From Paraphysomonas bandaiensis (taxonomy: Eukaryota; Chrysophyceae): a stretch of DNA of 43,921 nt. The first letter of the stretch is position 1; each line of letters opens with the position of its first letter. The notes under the pieces are model-generated. The model was not told the DNA's origin. It saw only the letters and a program-made list of their open reading frames with translations, and made no database searches. The stretch spans positions 1 through 43,921 of the forward strand of contig CBFFRP010000443.1 in assembly GCA_965644295.1 (NCBI GenBank), in the 5' to 3' direction. Shown here one piece after another: positions 24,642-33,043 of the stretch. The position numbers and the translations under genes were made by a program.

Positions 24642-25073
24642 ATATTGTGTGTACATAAGAGTTGGTATTGATGCATCTACCTACAATTCTATGAGAAATG
24701 TGATTGATGCAACATAAGCGTGCGGCAATACAACTCATTTTAATTGTCGCGTAGTTGCTGTGTTCGGCCTCATGTGTATATTGTTATAATTTCCTTACTC
24801 TCTGTTAATGAATATCTAAAATCTATTTGAACGTTTCTGTCCCATTCCGAGAGCGTGGTTTAATAAAGCTTTATTTTGAGACAAAATGGGGATAACATAA
24901 TATCTAGAATACAAAGCTACAGCTTGCGGGTACCCTGGCGATCATTTATTTAGACAAATGAAAAATCAAAGAAAATGGGTACGATTTTAGCTTCATTTAG
25001 GAACGATGTCAACTTAATTAAGTAAAAATTATTCGATTAGGGATAGGCAAATGCAAGGACACTTAAAAATATG
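24642..25073. other. Intergenic, 3' flank of VPS28
   Basis: AT-rich. AATAAA at 24862-24867 could serve as a poly(A) signal but lies in a short block also found at 21085-21117. At 25047-25064 there is a copy of GCAAATGCAAGGACACTT, a word that also occurs inside the hairpin arms just downstream. Confidence 0.5.
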
Positions 25074-25375
25074 CTTCTATTTGGCCAGAGCGAAGAATAC
25101 AAAAGCATGAGAGTATCATATATCAGCCGCGAAATGAATGAGGTGACGACGGATGACAGAATAAAAGTAACAAATTCAAGGACACTTGTCTTCACCAATA
25201 TAACGTGCTTTTTTATGATTCGGTTCAATCCTGTCAGAAAGCACGTCATACTGGTGAAGACAAGTGTCCTTGCATTTGCTACTTTAATTCTGTCGTCCGT
25301 CGTCACCTCATTCATTTCGCGGCTGATATATGATAGTCTCATGCTTCTATACTCTTCGCTCTGACGAAATAGAAG
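25074..25375. repeat. Long near-perfect inverted repeat (139-bp arms, 25-nt loop)
   Basis: The left arm (25074-25212) and right arm (25238-25375) are reverse complements at roughly nine positions in ten over about 139 bp, including an unbroken match of more than 25 bp around the CATATATCAGCCGCG block. The loop is 25213-25237. Both strands carry long ORFs that mirror each other, as expected for a palindrome rather than for two genes. It could be a foldback transposon, a double-stranded RNA/small-RNA source, or a recent inverted duplication. Confidence 0.9.
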
Positions 25376-25423
25376 CTCTGAACTCATCTTCCTATTTCGT
25401 CATCTCCATATCTTTCTTTCCCA

Positions 25424-25600
25424 TCACTTGATTATGGTTGATTGAATGCTCTGGTGTGTATAGTTCATGCTACCACTACTGTGCTCTGCTAACAATCTAA
25501 ACGCTTCGAATGGACTTGTTGATGTGGATGATTTCTGTGTGGCACCAACTGAACGTAGAAATGATCGATATTGATAGATTGTTCCAGCCAATTGTTTCAT
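25424..25600 (-). pseudogene. Possible terminal exon or gene fragment
   Basis: The minus-strand frame from the ATG at 25600 reads MKQLAGTIYQYRSFLRSVG, then a Ser/Thr tract, then SPFEAFRLLAEHSSGSMNY and a TGA at 25424. The frame stays open upstream (AHTHGAY) to a possible acceptor (TTCAGTGTAG) near 25620. Composition looks like real protein, unlike nearby repeat ORFs. No partner exon with a matching phase was found upstream, where the GTAT array and a transposon lie, so it may be the stranded 3' exon of a gene broken by those insertions. Family not recognised. Confidence 0.35.
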
Positions 25601-25711
25601 ATATGCTCCATGTGTATGTGCTACACTGAATCACAGTCGCATGATATCAAATAGTGTCATTCACAGAAACCTAGAGGAACGTTCTTCAGCTACAGAGCGT
25701 TTTAGTACTTC

Positions 25712-25839
25712 TGTATGTATGTATGTATGTATGTATGTATGTATGTATGTATGTATGTATGTATGTATGTATGTATGTATGTATGTATGTATGTATGTAT
25801 GTATGTATGTATGTATGTATGTATGTATGTATGTATGTA
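25712..25839. repeat. (GTAT)n microsatellite, left part split by a transposon
   Basis: About 32 perfect GTAT units ending exactly in the TA that borders the pogo-like element. The same array resumes at 27452 in the same phase after the element. Confidence 0.97.
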
Positions 25840-26152
25840 CAGCGCATTCTCGATATATCGCGGAAAGTGTCCTGGAGAGGAAATCGCGATATATCGCAAT
25901 ATCGCGATATACAATTTAATAGTAAAATACAGCACTGTATTCCGCAAAGTCATAGAGAACAAGTTTAAGGAGCTTAAGACTGTGCAATATATCCACAATG
26001 TCGTGTCTGTATAGCATAGTACTCCTTGTACTGAATGGCACATGCAAAGAATTTGTGAAATAAGTTACTAATATATCATTATTTATGGAATTTATGGTAT
26101 TCAATTTCTTAACACACTTACTACATTCCTAGCTAACAATAAGATAAAATTA

Positions 26153-26431
26153 TTAAATTTCATGGACTTCAGAACCTTTAGTACGTGCTGAAAAAAACTG
26201 ATGCAGAGAAGTTTGTACCTTAGAATGATTCTTGTGCCTTTCTGTATGAATATTATTCTGCACTTTTCTGAGGAGCTCAATATGCGCTGTTGAATGCCCC
26301 TCCTGGGTAGCATAATCGAGTAACATTAAAACAGCATTGTCGGCTTGCACAGCAGTAATAGCACTATCATTTCCATTGGTGTTAATACAATCATCCTCGT
26401 CATCGTCATCGCCTTCGTCCTCTAAAGACAT
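26153..26431 (-). pseudogene. C-terminal fragment of pogo/Tigger-like transposase
   Basis: Reads MSLEDEGDDDDEDD, then AVLMLLDYATQEGHSTAHIE, LLRKVQNN, and ends with QTSLHQFF (26192-26215) twelve residues before the stop. An acidic stretch, a helical ALxxL..Y.Q region and a final Q..L..FF motif are how pogo-family transposases end; in Drosophila pogo the last motif binds PCNA. An acceptor-like TTCAG just before the QSMSLEDE frame suggests an intron or a frame break. Further upstream minus-strand pieces (26680-26815, SNFDTEDEYEKTFNWL; about 26830-27000, ENAWSSQISTLGHLIETWAK) may be other remnants. The DDE core and CENP-B-type DNA-binding domain were not found. Confidence 0.6.
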
Positions 26432-27209
26432 TGACTGCTGAAGTGCAGTGATACTGCTCTTATTTGTTCTTCATTATGTCTCATTATAATAAAGAATTGA
26501 TCTTTATAATAGTAAAACAATGTTGTGATTATTAGAGTGTTAGTAATGAACACGATAGAGTGAAAATTATGAATAACAATATAGAACATAGCAATATTCA
26601 ACCTATGTTGTACAGATGGTATGTACAAACTTAAGCATATACAATAGAGAGCTCATACAGCATAAAATAACCTGATAGCTGGTTCTTACACGCATTAAGG
26701 TTTCCGTAAATTGAATTATTAGTACTTGTCTTATAATGTCACTTGATAATGAAACCCTACTGCTTAACCAATTAAAAGTTTTCTCATACTCATCCTCTGT
26801 ATCAAAGTTTGACATTATACGAGAAGTATTAACTTAACAACAGAAGGTAAATATCCCCCAGTGCATTTTCCTTAGTGTACTCTTCAGTGCCAAACATGTC
26901 TCCGCCTTTTTCGGCTTTTGCCCAAGTTTCAATCAGGTGTCCAAGTGTTGATATTTGTGAACTCCATGCATTCTCAGGGAATGACTCCAGAATGGTCTCA
27001 TGAGCCTCCTGTTATTGAGGGTATGTAACGAAGAAATTTCTCAATAACAGGTATTCGAAGTTCTTGCAGCACGCGACATTGAATATCATGAGACATATAT
27101 ATATCCTTCTTATGAGCAGACGTCCTTCGATGAGAGAAAAAGACTCTTGCGCATCATTACATTTCATCCTCAGGTAAGGATTCCAAATTTTACCCCCCCA
27201 CTCTCTCTC

Positions 27210-27332
27210 CAGGGTAAGCATTTTGGTAAGCATTTTCAAAAACTTACCCCGAAAATGCTTACCAGGGCAAACAGAAATTGATTTTCGGCGTATTTTGGTA
27301 AGGAATGCTTACCAAAAAAATGCTTACCCTTG
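27210..27332. repeat. 123-bp palindromic cluster of GGTAAGCATT units
   Basis: The left end CAGGGTAAGCATTTTGGTAA and the reverse complement of the right end (CAAGGGTAAGCATTTT..GGTAAGCATT) match apart from a 3-nt indel. At least five copies of GGTAAGCATT, in both orientations, fill it. It sits inside the pogo-like element near its right end and is either a nested miniature element or a cluster of subterminal transposase sites. Confidence 0.65.
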
Positions 27333-27451
27333 TAACAGAAAATGACCTCAGTTTTCCATTAGAATTATGTGTGATGAAGTGTCCTGGACCAAAATCCGCG
27401 ATATAAAAGGGTATCGCGATATACATACCGCGATATATCGAGAATGCGCTG

Positions 27452-27761
27452 TATGTATGTATGTATGTATGTATGTATGTATGTATGTATGTATGTATGT
27501 ATGTATGTATGTATGTATGTATGTATGTATGTATGTATGTATGTATGTATGTATGTATGTATGTATGTATGTATGTATGTATGTATGTATGTATGTATGT
27601 ATGTATGTATGTATGTATGTATGTATGTATGTATGTATGTATGTATGTATGTATGTATGTATGTATGTATGTATGTATGTATGTATGTATGTATGTATGT
27701 ATGTATGTATGTATGTATGTATGTATGTATGTATGTATGTATGTATGTATGTATGTATGTA
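27452..27761. repeat. (GTAT)n microsatellite, right part
   Basis: About 77 uninterrupted units of TATG/GTAT continuing the array that precedes the transposon at 25840. It is followed by GTAGGTAGGTAC-type repeats to about 27820. The reading frames across it are artefacts. Confidence 0.97.
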
Positions 27762-28104
27762 CTATATATGTAGAGTAGGTAGGTACTTTATGTAGGTAGG
27801 TACATGTAGGTACAGTAGGTATGGTATGTCTATAGATATGGTGGATATGGTATATCCTGCGGATCTCTAGAAAGGTCTGGAAAAAATGAGAAAATAAGGG
27901 ATATTTTGGTGTTGCTGTATATAAACTCTAGTTTTTATACTTTGTTGTGGTGTGGTGTCTGCAGCAGTGTGAGGAGTATATACACACATATATATACACA
28001 CATATATACACACATACATATATATACACATATATACACATACATACATATATATACACACATATACACACATCTCTTAAAGTAACAACAATCAATCTGC
28101 AAAC
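27762..28104. other. Upstream region of the Cys-rich PLAC8-like gene
   Basis: Contains GTAGGTAGGTAC repeats, a unique stretch (27840-27970), then TATATACACACA repeats to about 28070. The last 35 bases before the ATG (TTAAAGTAACAACAATCAATCTGCAAAC region) look like an A-rich leader. No defined promoter motif. Confidence 0.45.
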
Positions 28105-29528
28105 ATGGTGTGTTGTCTTCTTTGCTTCAGTGGTGAGCCCGTAGACGATGATCCCAAATCTCTTCGTGAGAAGAAGTTTCAAATCAGCTTGATGGATGCA
28201 GTCACTAAAGGGTACAACACACACACACACACACACACTCTGACTGCTATACACACACTCACACACACACACACCACTCTGACTGCTATACACACACACC
28301 ACTCTGACTGCTATACACACACACACACACTCTGCATACACACGCACACACACACACACTCTGACTGCTATATACACACACACACACGCTGACTGCTATA
28401 CACACACACACACACACACACCACTCTGACTGACTGACTGACTGACTGACTGCTGTACACACACACACACCACTCTGACTGACTGACTGACTGCTGTACA
28501 CACACACACACCACTCTGACTGCTATACACACACACACACACACACACCACTCTGACTGACTGACTGACTGACTGACTGCTGTACACACACACACACCAC
28601 TCTGACTGACTGACTGACTGCTGTACACACACACACACCACTCTGACTGCTATACACACACACACACACTGACTGACTGACTGCTATACACACACACCAC
28701 TCTACATAGACACACATGGACGGTACATATATATATACATCCACTGACTGACTCATATAAATCACACACACACTGAGTGGCTGTATGCGATAACTGACTC
28801 TCATCACTATATATATACATGTTATAACCTCTTGTGTTTATAGTCAGCCCTGTTGTATCGCCTCGTGTTTCTGCCCTTGTTGCGCCGCATATCAGGCAAG
28901 AACTGCTGTGTTAGATAACGACATGAGCAAGTAGGTCCCTCCCGTCCTGTTTATATGTATTTATAATATGGTTCAGGTATGTGTGCTGTCAGGGGTACAT
29001 TAGTGGGTGCTGCTGTTGCAAACCAGGACAAGTTGGCGAACAATCATGTCCTGAGTTTTGCTTGTGTCTGGAGGCTTTCTGCTGTGTGGGACCATCCATG
29101 TCTACCAGCAGGATGTACCTCATGGACAAACACGCCCTCGGCTACGATCCATGCGACAATAAGCTCATCCGTTTCAGTAATTGCTGTAAGTTCTTGCTTT
29201 GGTATTGGAGATATCTTGTGACTTCAGTTTAGTGCAGATTCTATCCTGCATCTGCAACATCCTCGCTATTTTCATATCTGAGCTACGAGAGCTAGCAAGA
29301 CTCATCCAGTGCATCGCTGATCTTGTTTTTTATAGCATGATGGGCTGGTACGAGCTTTTTATTTCAGTATCGTAGTCGCTTTTGATAGTGTATGTATGTT
29401 GCAGCATGTCTGCACAGATCCAGTATGAAGTGGAGTACCAAAAGACTGTTTCTTCGGGGGGATATGCCGACTCTACCGCCACTCCCATCGTTGCCAGTGC
29501 CAAGCCCTACGAGGAGAACTATAAGTAG
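28105..29528 (+). CDS. Cysteine-rich PLAC8-like membrane-associated protein, function unknown
   Basis: Five exons: 28105-28211, 28844-28930, 28977-29185, 29233-29347, 29405-29528, in one frame of 213 residues. It begins MVCCLLCFSG, a cluster suited to N-terminal palmitoylation. Next come QPCCIASCFCPCCAAYQART, YVCCQGYISGCCCCKPG, EQSCPEFCLCLEAFCCVGPS and a conserved-looking MDKHALGYDPCDNKLIRFSN. A hydrophobic stretch (LQILSCICNILAIFI) and RLIQCIADLVFYSMMGCMSA precede a polar C-terminus ending KPYEENYK. The CC-rich core with a hydrophobic segment resembles PLAC8/Cys-rich domain proteins seen across protists and plants. I cannot name a function; membrane surface association is an inference. Intron 1 (632 nt) is almost entirely CA and CTGA repeats; the others are 46-57 nt. 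Confidence 0.72.
28212..28843 (+). repeat. CA / CTGACTG repeat array filling intron 1
   Basis: Alternating (CA)n runs and (CTGA)n runs, with the composite unit CACCACTCTGACTGCTATAC recurring about a dozen times with different lengths. It is bounded by the donor GTACAAC and the acceptor TTTATAG. The many ORFs here (VCVCV, TAVSQSVSQS) are low-complexity artefacts. Confidence 0.92.
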
Positions 29529-30027
29529 GCGACTGACGTATCCTCAGACTAGGCGAATATGCGCATGGTTTGTGTTGTTTTGTGCGCCCATAGTTTGTAG
29601 AGCAAATTGGTGTCCACTCAACACTTATCGTATTCTTGCTGCCGAATGCAATATATGTAGTGACATATTAGCTTCTTATGACATCGTTGTATTGTAAGTT
29701 TAAAAATTGCAGAAAGCCGGGTTTTCATTCTATTTCTGTATTATTTGCTGAATTGGTTGTGAAATGTCGTTACCCTGACATCGTAATCGCTGTACTCTAC
29801 TCGTGTAGTATACTTGTTTATACGTTTATACATTCACACATGATAAAGTGAAAACACACTACGGCTGTGAAATGGGAAATATTATTGAACCTATTCATCA
29901 TCACGCTTATGTACATTATCACGCTTAACCCCTGCATGTGCAACTGACTCTCGATGATGTGACTCTTACAACTTGATAAGAAAAACGTGTCGCAAACCCT
30001 GAATAGATAGCGTGCCATGCACATAAT
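29529..30027. other. Intergenic, 3' flank of the Cys-rich gene
   Basis: No supported gene. ORFs here are short and lack domains. Nothing repeated was recognised except where the dispersed repeat starts near 30028. Confidence 0.45.
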
Positions 30028-30096
30028 CGCTTTCAGCATCAGATGTGGCATTTGAGCCTTGAGTAATATTCTTGAACAATTGTTACGAAGTCCTGG

Positions 30097-30868
30097 GAGA
30101 TGACATACACAACCACCTGACGGTTCACAGTCTACGGAACCTAGAAACAGTGGTTATTAATCTCCTGCAACCGCTTTACACTGCAGCGAAGCTTATGTTA
30201 CAGGATCGCGGTTGTCGCTATATCACCATGTCCAAAAGGCCGCCCAGGCTACTCCCGAGACCCCGTCCGAAACGCAGTCAGTCAAGACAACGTCCGAGAG
30301 TCCTTCGACTACTAGGGGTCCAACGAAGACCCCCCACAGCGTATCCGACTCCAGACACACGTGCACACCTCACAGGTCCTACCCGACAGAGCACTGGACT
30401 GCCCAGACCTCCACAACGCCGACGGCTTCGACAACTCTATCTACACCCGCGGCCCCACAGGAGCACAGTAACACATACTACAAACCCAACTCCTCCTCAC
30501 AACAATCCCCACCACTCCCAACCCACACATCTGGAACTAGGTGCACTCAGGACCCTAATTCAGAATGCTGAGCCCCCTCCAAAACCAATGGAGACCCATC
30601 CCAAAGGGAGACCCCCAGATCAAAAGCGCCGGTGAGTCCACGGACACACGATAAAGGCGAATTTCATATCACACAAAAAGAACGGAAGTGGTTGCACCTT
30701 GGTGCTTGCGGCGACGCACAAGCAGCTTTCGTAGCGTTAAATAGTAGGATAAAAGAGTTTGTATTGATTAGTTACGGGTAGTGGTCTAACTAGTATGACT
30801 AGCATTCTTCTAGCCACTAATTGATGCAAGGTCTCAACGCCTATTGCTAAATAATCAGACATTCACTA
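30097..30868 (+). mobile_element. 0.77-kb GC-richer insert flanked by a 13-bp target duplication
   Basis: The insert lies between two copies of TACGAAGTCCTGG within a dispersed repeat. Its centre (about 30200-30650) is clearly richer in G and C than the surroundings and is coding-like on the plus strand. There are no terminal inverted repeats and no poly(A) tail. A 13-bp direct duplication fits non-LTR retroposition or a processed retrocopy, but the mechanism is an inference. Confidence 0.55.
30212..30781 (+). pseudogene. P/S/T-rich ORF with one in-frame TGA, inside the insert
   Basis: The frame from ATG 30212 is open to a TGA at 30569-30571 and then continues in the same frame to a TAG at 30779-30781, about 188 sense codons in all. 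The first part is Ser/Thr/Pro-rich (SETQSVKTTSESPSTT); the end is a well-mixed stretch, KGEFHITQKERKWLHLGACG, then DAQAAFVALNSRIKEFVLIS. A second frame upstream (30072 on: NLLQPLYTAAKLMLQDRG) may be the original N-terminus joined by a frameshift. No family recognised; it may be a retroelement gag-like or captured host sequence. Confidence 0.4.
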
Positions 30869-31110
30869 TACGAAGTCCTGGTATGAAAATAGGTCACTTC
30901 CACTGGCATCACTTTTATCTTCCGTATATATAACTTGCAACGTGGAGTGTTTGATGATCTGATATTTTGAAAGATAAATAAATTATCGCTGCAGTTTTCT
31001 TAAATCACTTTTAAAAGACTGTTGAATAGAGTGCTTCTAAAACCGAATGTTGAAGTTAAATGTCTATATTTGACCGGTGCTAATGTTATTATGAGCGTTC
31101 GGTTGTCTAT

Positions 31111-32158
31111 TAATATAATTCAATATCTTCATTCATTAATTGATGGGGTAGGTGAATACCATCAACACCAAGTCATCCCAGACAACAACATAGTTATTGT
31201 GTAAGCTGAAAATATGAGTTATTTAATGACTGGATTTTCAATCCCATGACTAGGATTTTACATTATTTCTGGTTACTGCAGTTAATGGAAAGTTACATAT
31301 AATATATATATAAAATAGCGTATACTGATGGTCGTCATGATAAACTTAAGTTATTGTGATTTTATAACTCACAAGTAGCTTTAGTAGTCCTGACTCTTAA
31401 TGCTCTTTGCTAATAATAAGGCATTCAACACAAGTGGTTAGAAACGGAGTCCTTCAGCAAAGTCCGTTACAATGTAATAATAGGTAAAGTTATATATATA
31501 TAATATATCATAACACTAATTTTGGTGCAACTACCTCAATAGGTATAGATGAAAATCCTCGTCGTATTTATTGTTTACAAATTTCTGTTTCACAGCCTCA
31601 TTCGTTTCATAGGTATTCAACCCCAGAATATTAAGAAGAGTAAGAGGGCGTCATCAGGCGCCATCAGGTGTCAGAGCACCGGCACTGCCATCATGTACAC
31701 CTGCCTAGTAATAAGTCGACATATATCATCATTTATCTGTCCCGTAGTTAGAACTTATCTAATAAAACGCTCCACCTGAGGTATTCTGCATTCGTTAGAG
31801 AGCTTACTGCTATATCTTTAATATTTTGAAACGCGTAGTTATATATGTTAGCACAATTTATGACTATGTTATGTTTTTAACTACAATAATTAGCTACTCT
31901 GAATGATGTAATATTGTTGATTTATTATTTAATAACATAATATTTTCTTTTGTCACGTCACTGTGGATACGATACATGCTGATACTAAGTTTCCTAAGTC
32001 CTGCATACATATGTAATATATTATACACAACTTAATATGTATCAATTTTGTCATCGAAATTCACCAACCATATATTAGAATATGGATTATATTCTAGTAT
32101 ATTCAGTATATCACTTGAAGATAATGTACGAGAATACAGTGAAATAAATATATATGGT
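31111..32158. other. Intergenic, AT-rich, nothing recognised
   Basis: About 1 kb of AT-rich DNA with (TATA) tracts near 31300 and 31490. The ORF at 31549-31779 shows no domain and is preceded by no splice signal that would extend it. I see no gene, RNA or repeat to report. Confidence 0.45.
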
Positions 32159-32166
32159 GTACAAAT

Positions 32167-32505
32167 CAGGGCCTGGTCAACGGTAATGCCAATATAATTG
32201 CCGGGACATTTGTCATTAATGCCATTAAATTGCCGGGAACCAAACTACCATTAATGACCTGTGCTGCTATATATAGAACTGCAAGAAGATCCTGATATGC
32301 CAGTAGAGATCGATAAGTAGTTACAATTCGTAGTCTGCTATTTAATTAAAAATTAGTAATTAAGGGAGCACTACTATACAATCTATTATGAGCGGTATTA
32401 TCTACTTTAAGTTATTATAATTGCCGGGACATTTGTCATTAATGCCATTATAATTGCCGGGTACTGGACTACAATTAATGGGCCATTAACGTTTACCAGG
32501 CCCTG
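32167..32505. mobile_element. hAT-type MITE, 339 bp, with 8-bp target duplication
   Basis: Ends are CAGGGCCTGGTCAACGGTAA at the left and, on the minus strand, CAGGGCCTGGTAAACGTTAA at the right: about 25 bp of near-identical inverted repeat starting CAGGG, as in hAT elements. The flanks GTACAAAT (32159-32166) and GCACAAAT (32506-32513) match at 7 of 8 bases, the hAT target-duplication length. Inside, the unit ATTGCCGGGACATTTGTCAT is repeated (near 32200 and 32420). No coding capacity, so it is non-autonomous. Confidence 0.85.
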
Positions 32506-32513
32506 GCACAAAT

Positions 32514-33043
32514 GCTGTGATGATATTGAGAAACTAAAATAGGTTGATCTTTCAAGATATGTTTAGTAACGAGAGGTTCACATGTTTACATATGTAGGAG
32601 ATTATGCGTGGAACAAAATGAGATTGTGTTGTTTGTCACATTTTCGTGTAAACGATATTAATTAATCTATCTAATCTAACGACAAATTCTCTCTGTGATC
32701 TAGTTAAGAAAATGAGCAATTTCCAACACCATACACAGGCCAGGGCAAAATTATACTAGTTTTAGTATTAAACTTGAATACTTACATTCTTGTTATTGCG
32801 TATTAACGTTTCACGTACTATATCTATATTTCGTAGACGACTTCGGGGCTGCATATGCAAACTTAGGTCAAGCTCGAATAACTCTCATACTGTAAATTGT
32901 TATTATCAATTATTATACGATATACACACATGTTAATAATTAACATCTAACATAATGATGGGGAGAACTTTCACATAAATCAGCTCATGCTTACTGTGAA
33001 GTGTCTAGTGATGGCATAGGCATCCGAATCAGCTACTATAGCT
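32514..33043. other. Intergenic, 3' flank of the two-TM protein gene
   Basis: AT-rich with no supported gene or repeat. The plus-strand ORF at 33001-33204 is the mirror of the real minus-strand gene. Confidence 0.5.

Larger units (their letters stand above)
25840..27451 (-). mobile_element. pogo/Tigger-like (Tc1/mariner superfamily) DNA transposon, decayed, 1612 bp
   Basis: Perfect 24-bp terminal inverted repeats: the left end begins CAGCGCATTCTCGATATATC and the right end (27428-27451) is its reverse complement. Both ends abut a TA dinucleotide (25838-25839 and 27452-27453), the target duplication of Tc1/mariner/pogo elements. Deleting the element plus one TA restores the flanking GTAT microsatellite in perfect phase. 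Subterminal DNA on both sides repeats CGCGATAT and GTGTCCTGG. The CAG...CTCG..ATATCGCG end resembles Tigger ends. Minus-strand coding fragments, including a pogo-like C-terminus with a PIP box, lie inside; frames are broken, so it is non-autonomous now. Confidence 0.88.
30028..31110. repeat. Dispersed repeat family, copy split by an insertion
   Basis: 30028-30096 matches the first part and 30869-31110 the remainder of the uninterrupted copy at 20733-21075. The break falls exactly at TACGAAGTCCTGG, which is present on both sides (30084-30096 and 30869-30881). Removing 30097-30881 restores co-linearity with the intact copy. Confidence 0.62.

Noticed and set aside
25037-25387. Two overlapping opposite-strand ORFs of about 100 codons with similar peptides
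   Set aside because: They mirror one another because the DNA is a palindrome; no domain is seen.
28212-28843. CRISPR-like spaced repeats
   Set aside because: The alternating CTGACTG and CA runs are simple-sequence repeats inside an intron, without unique spacers.
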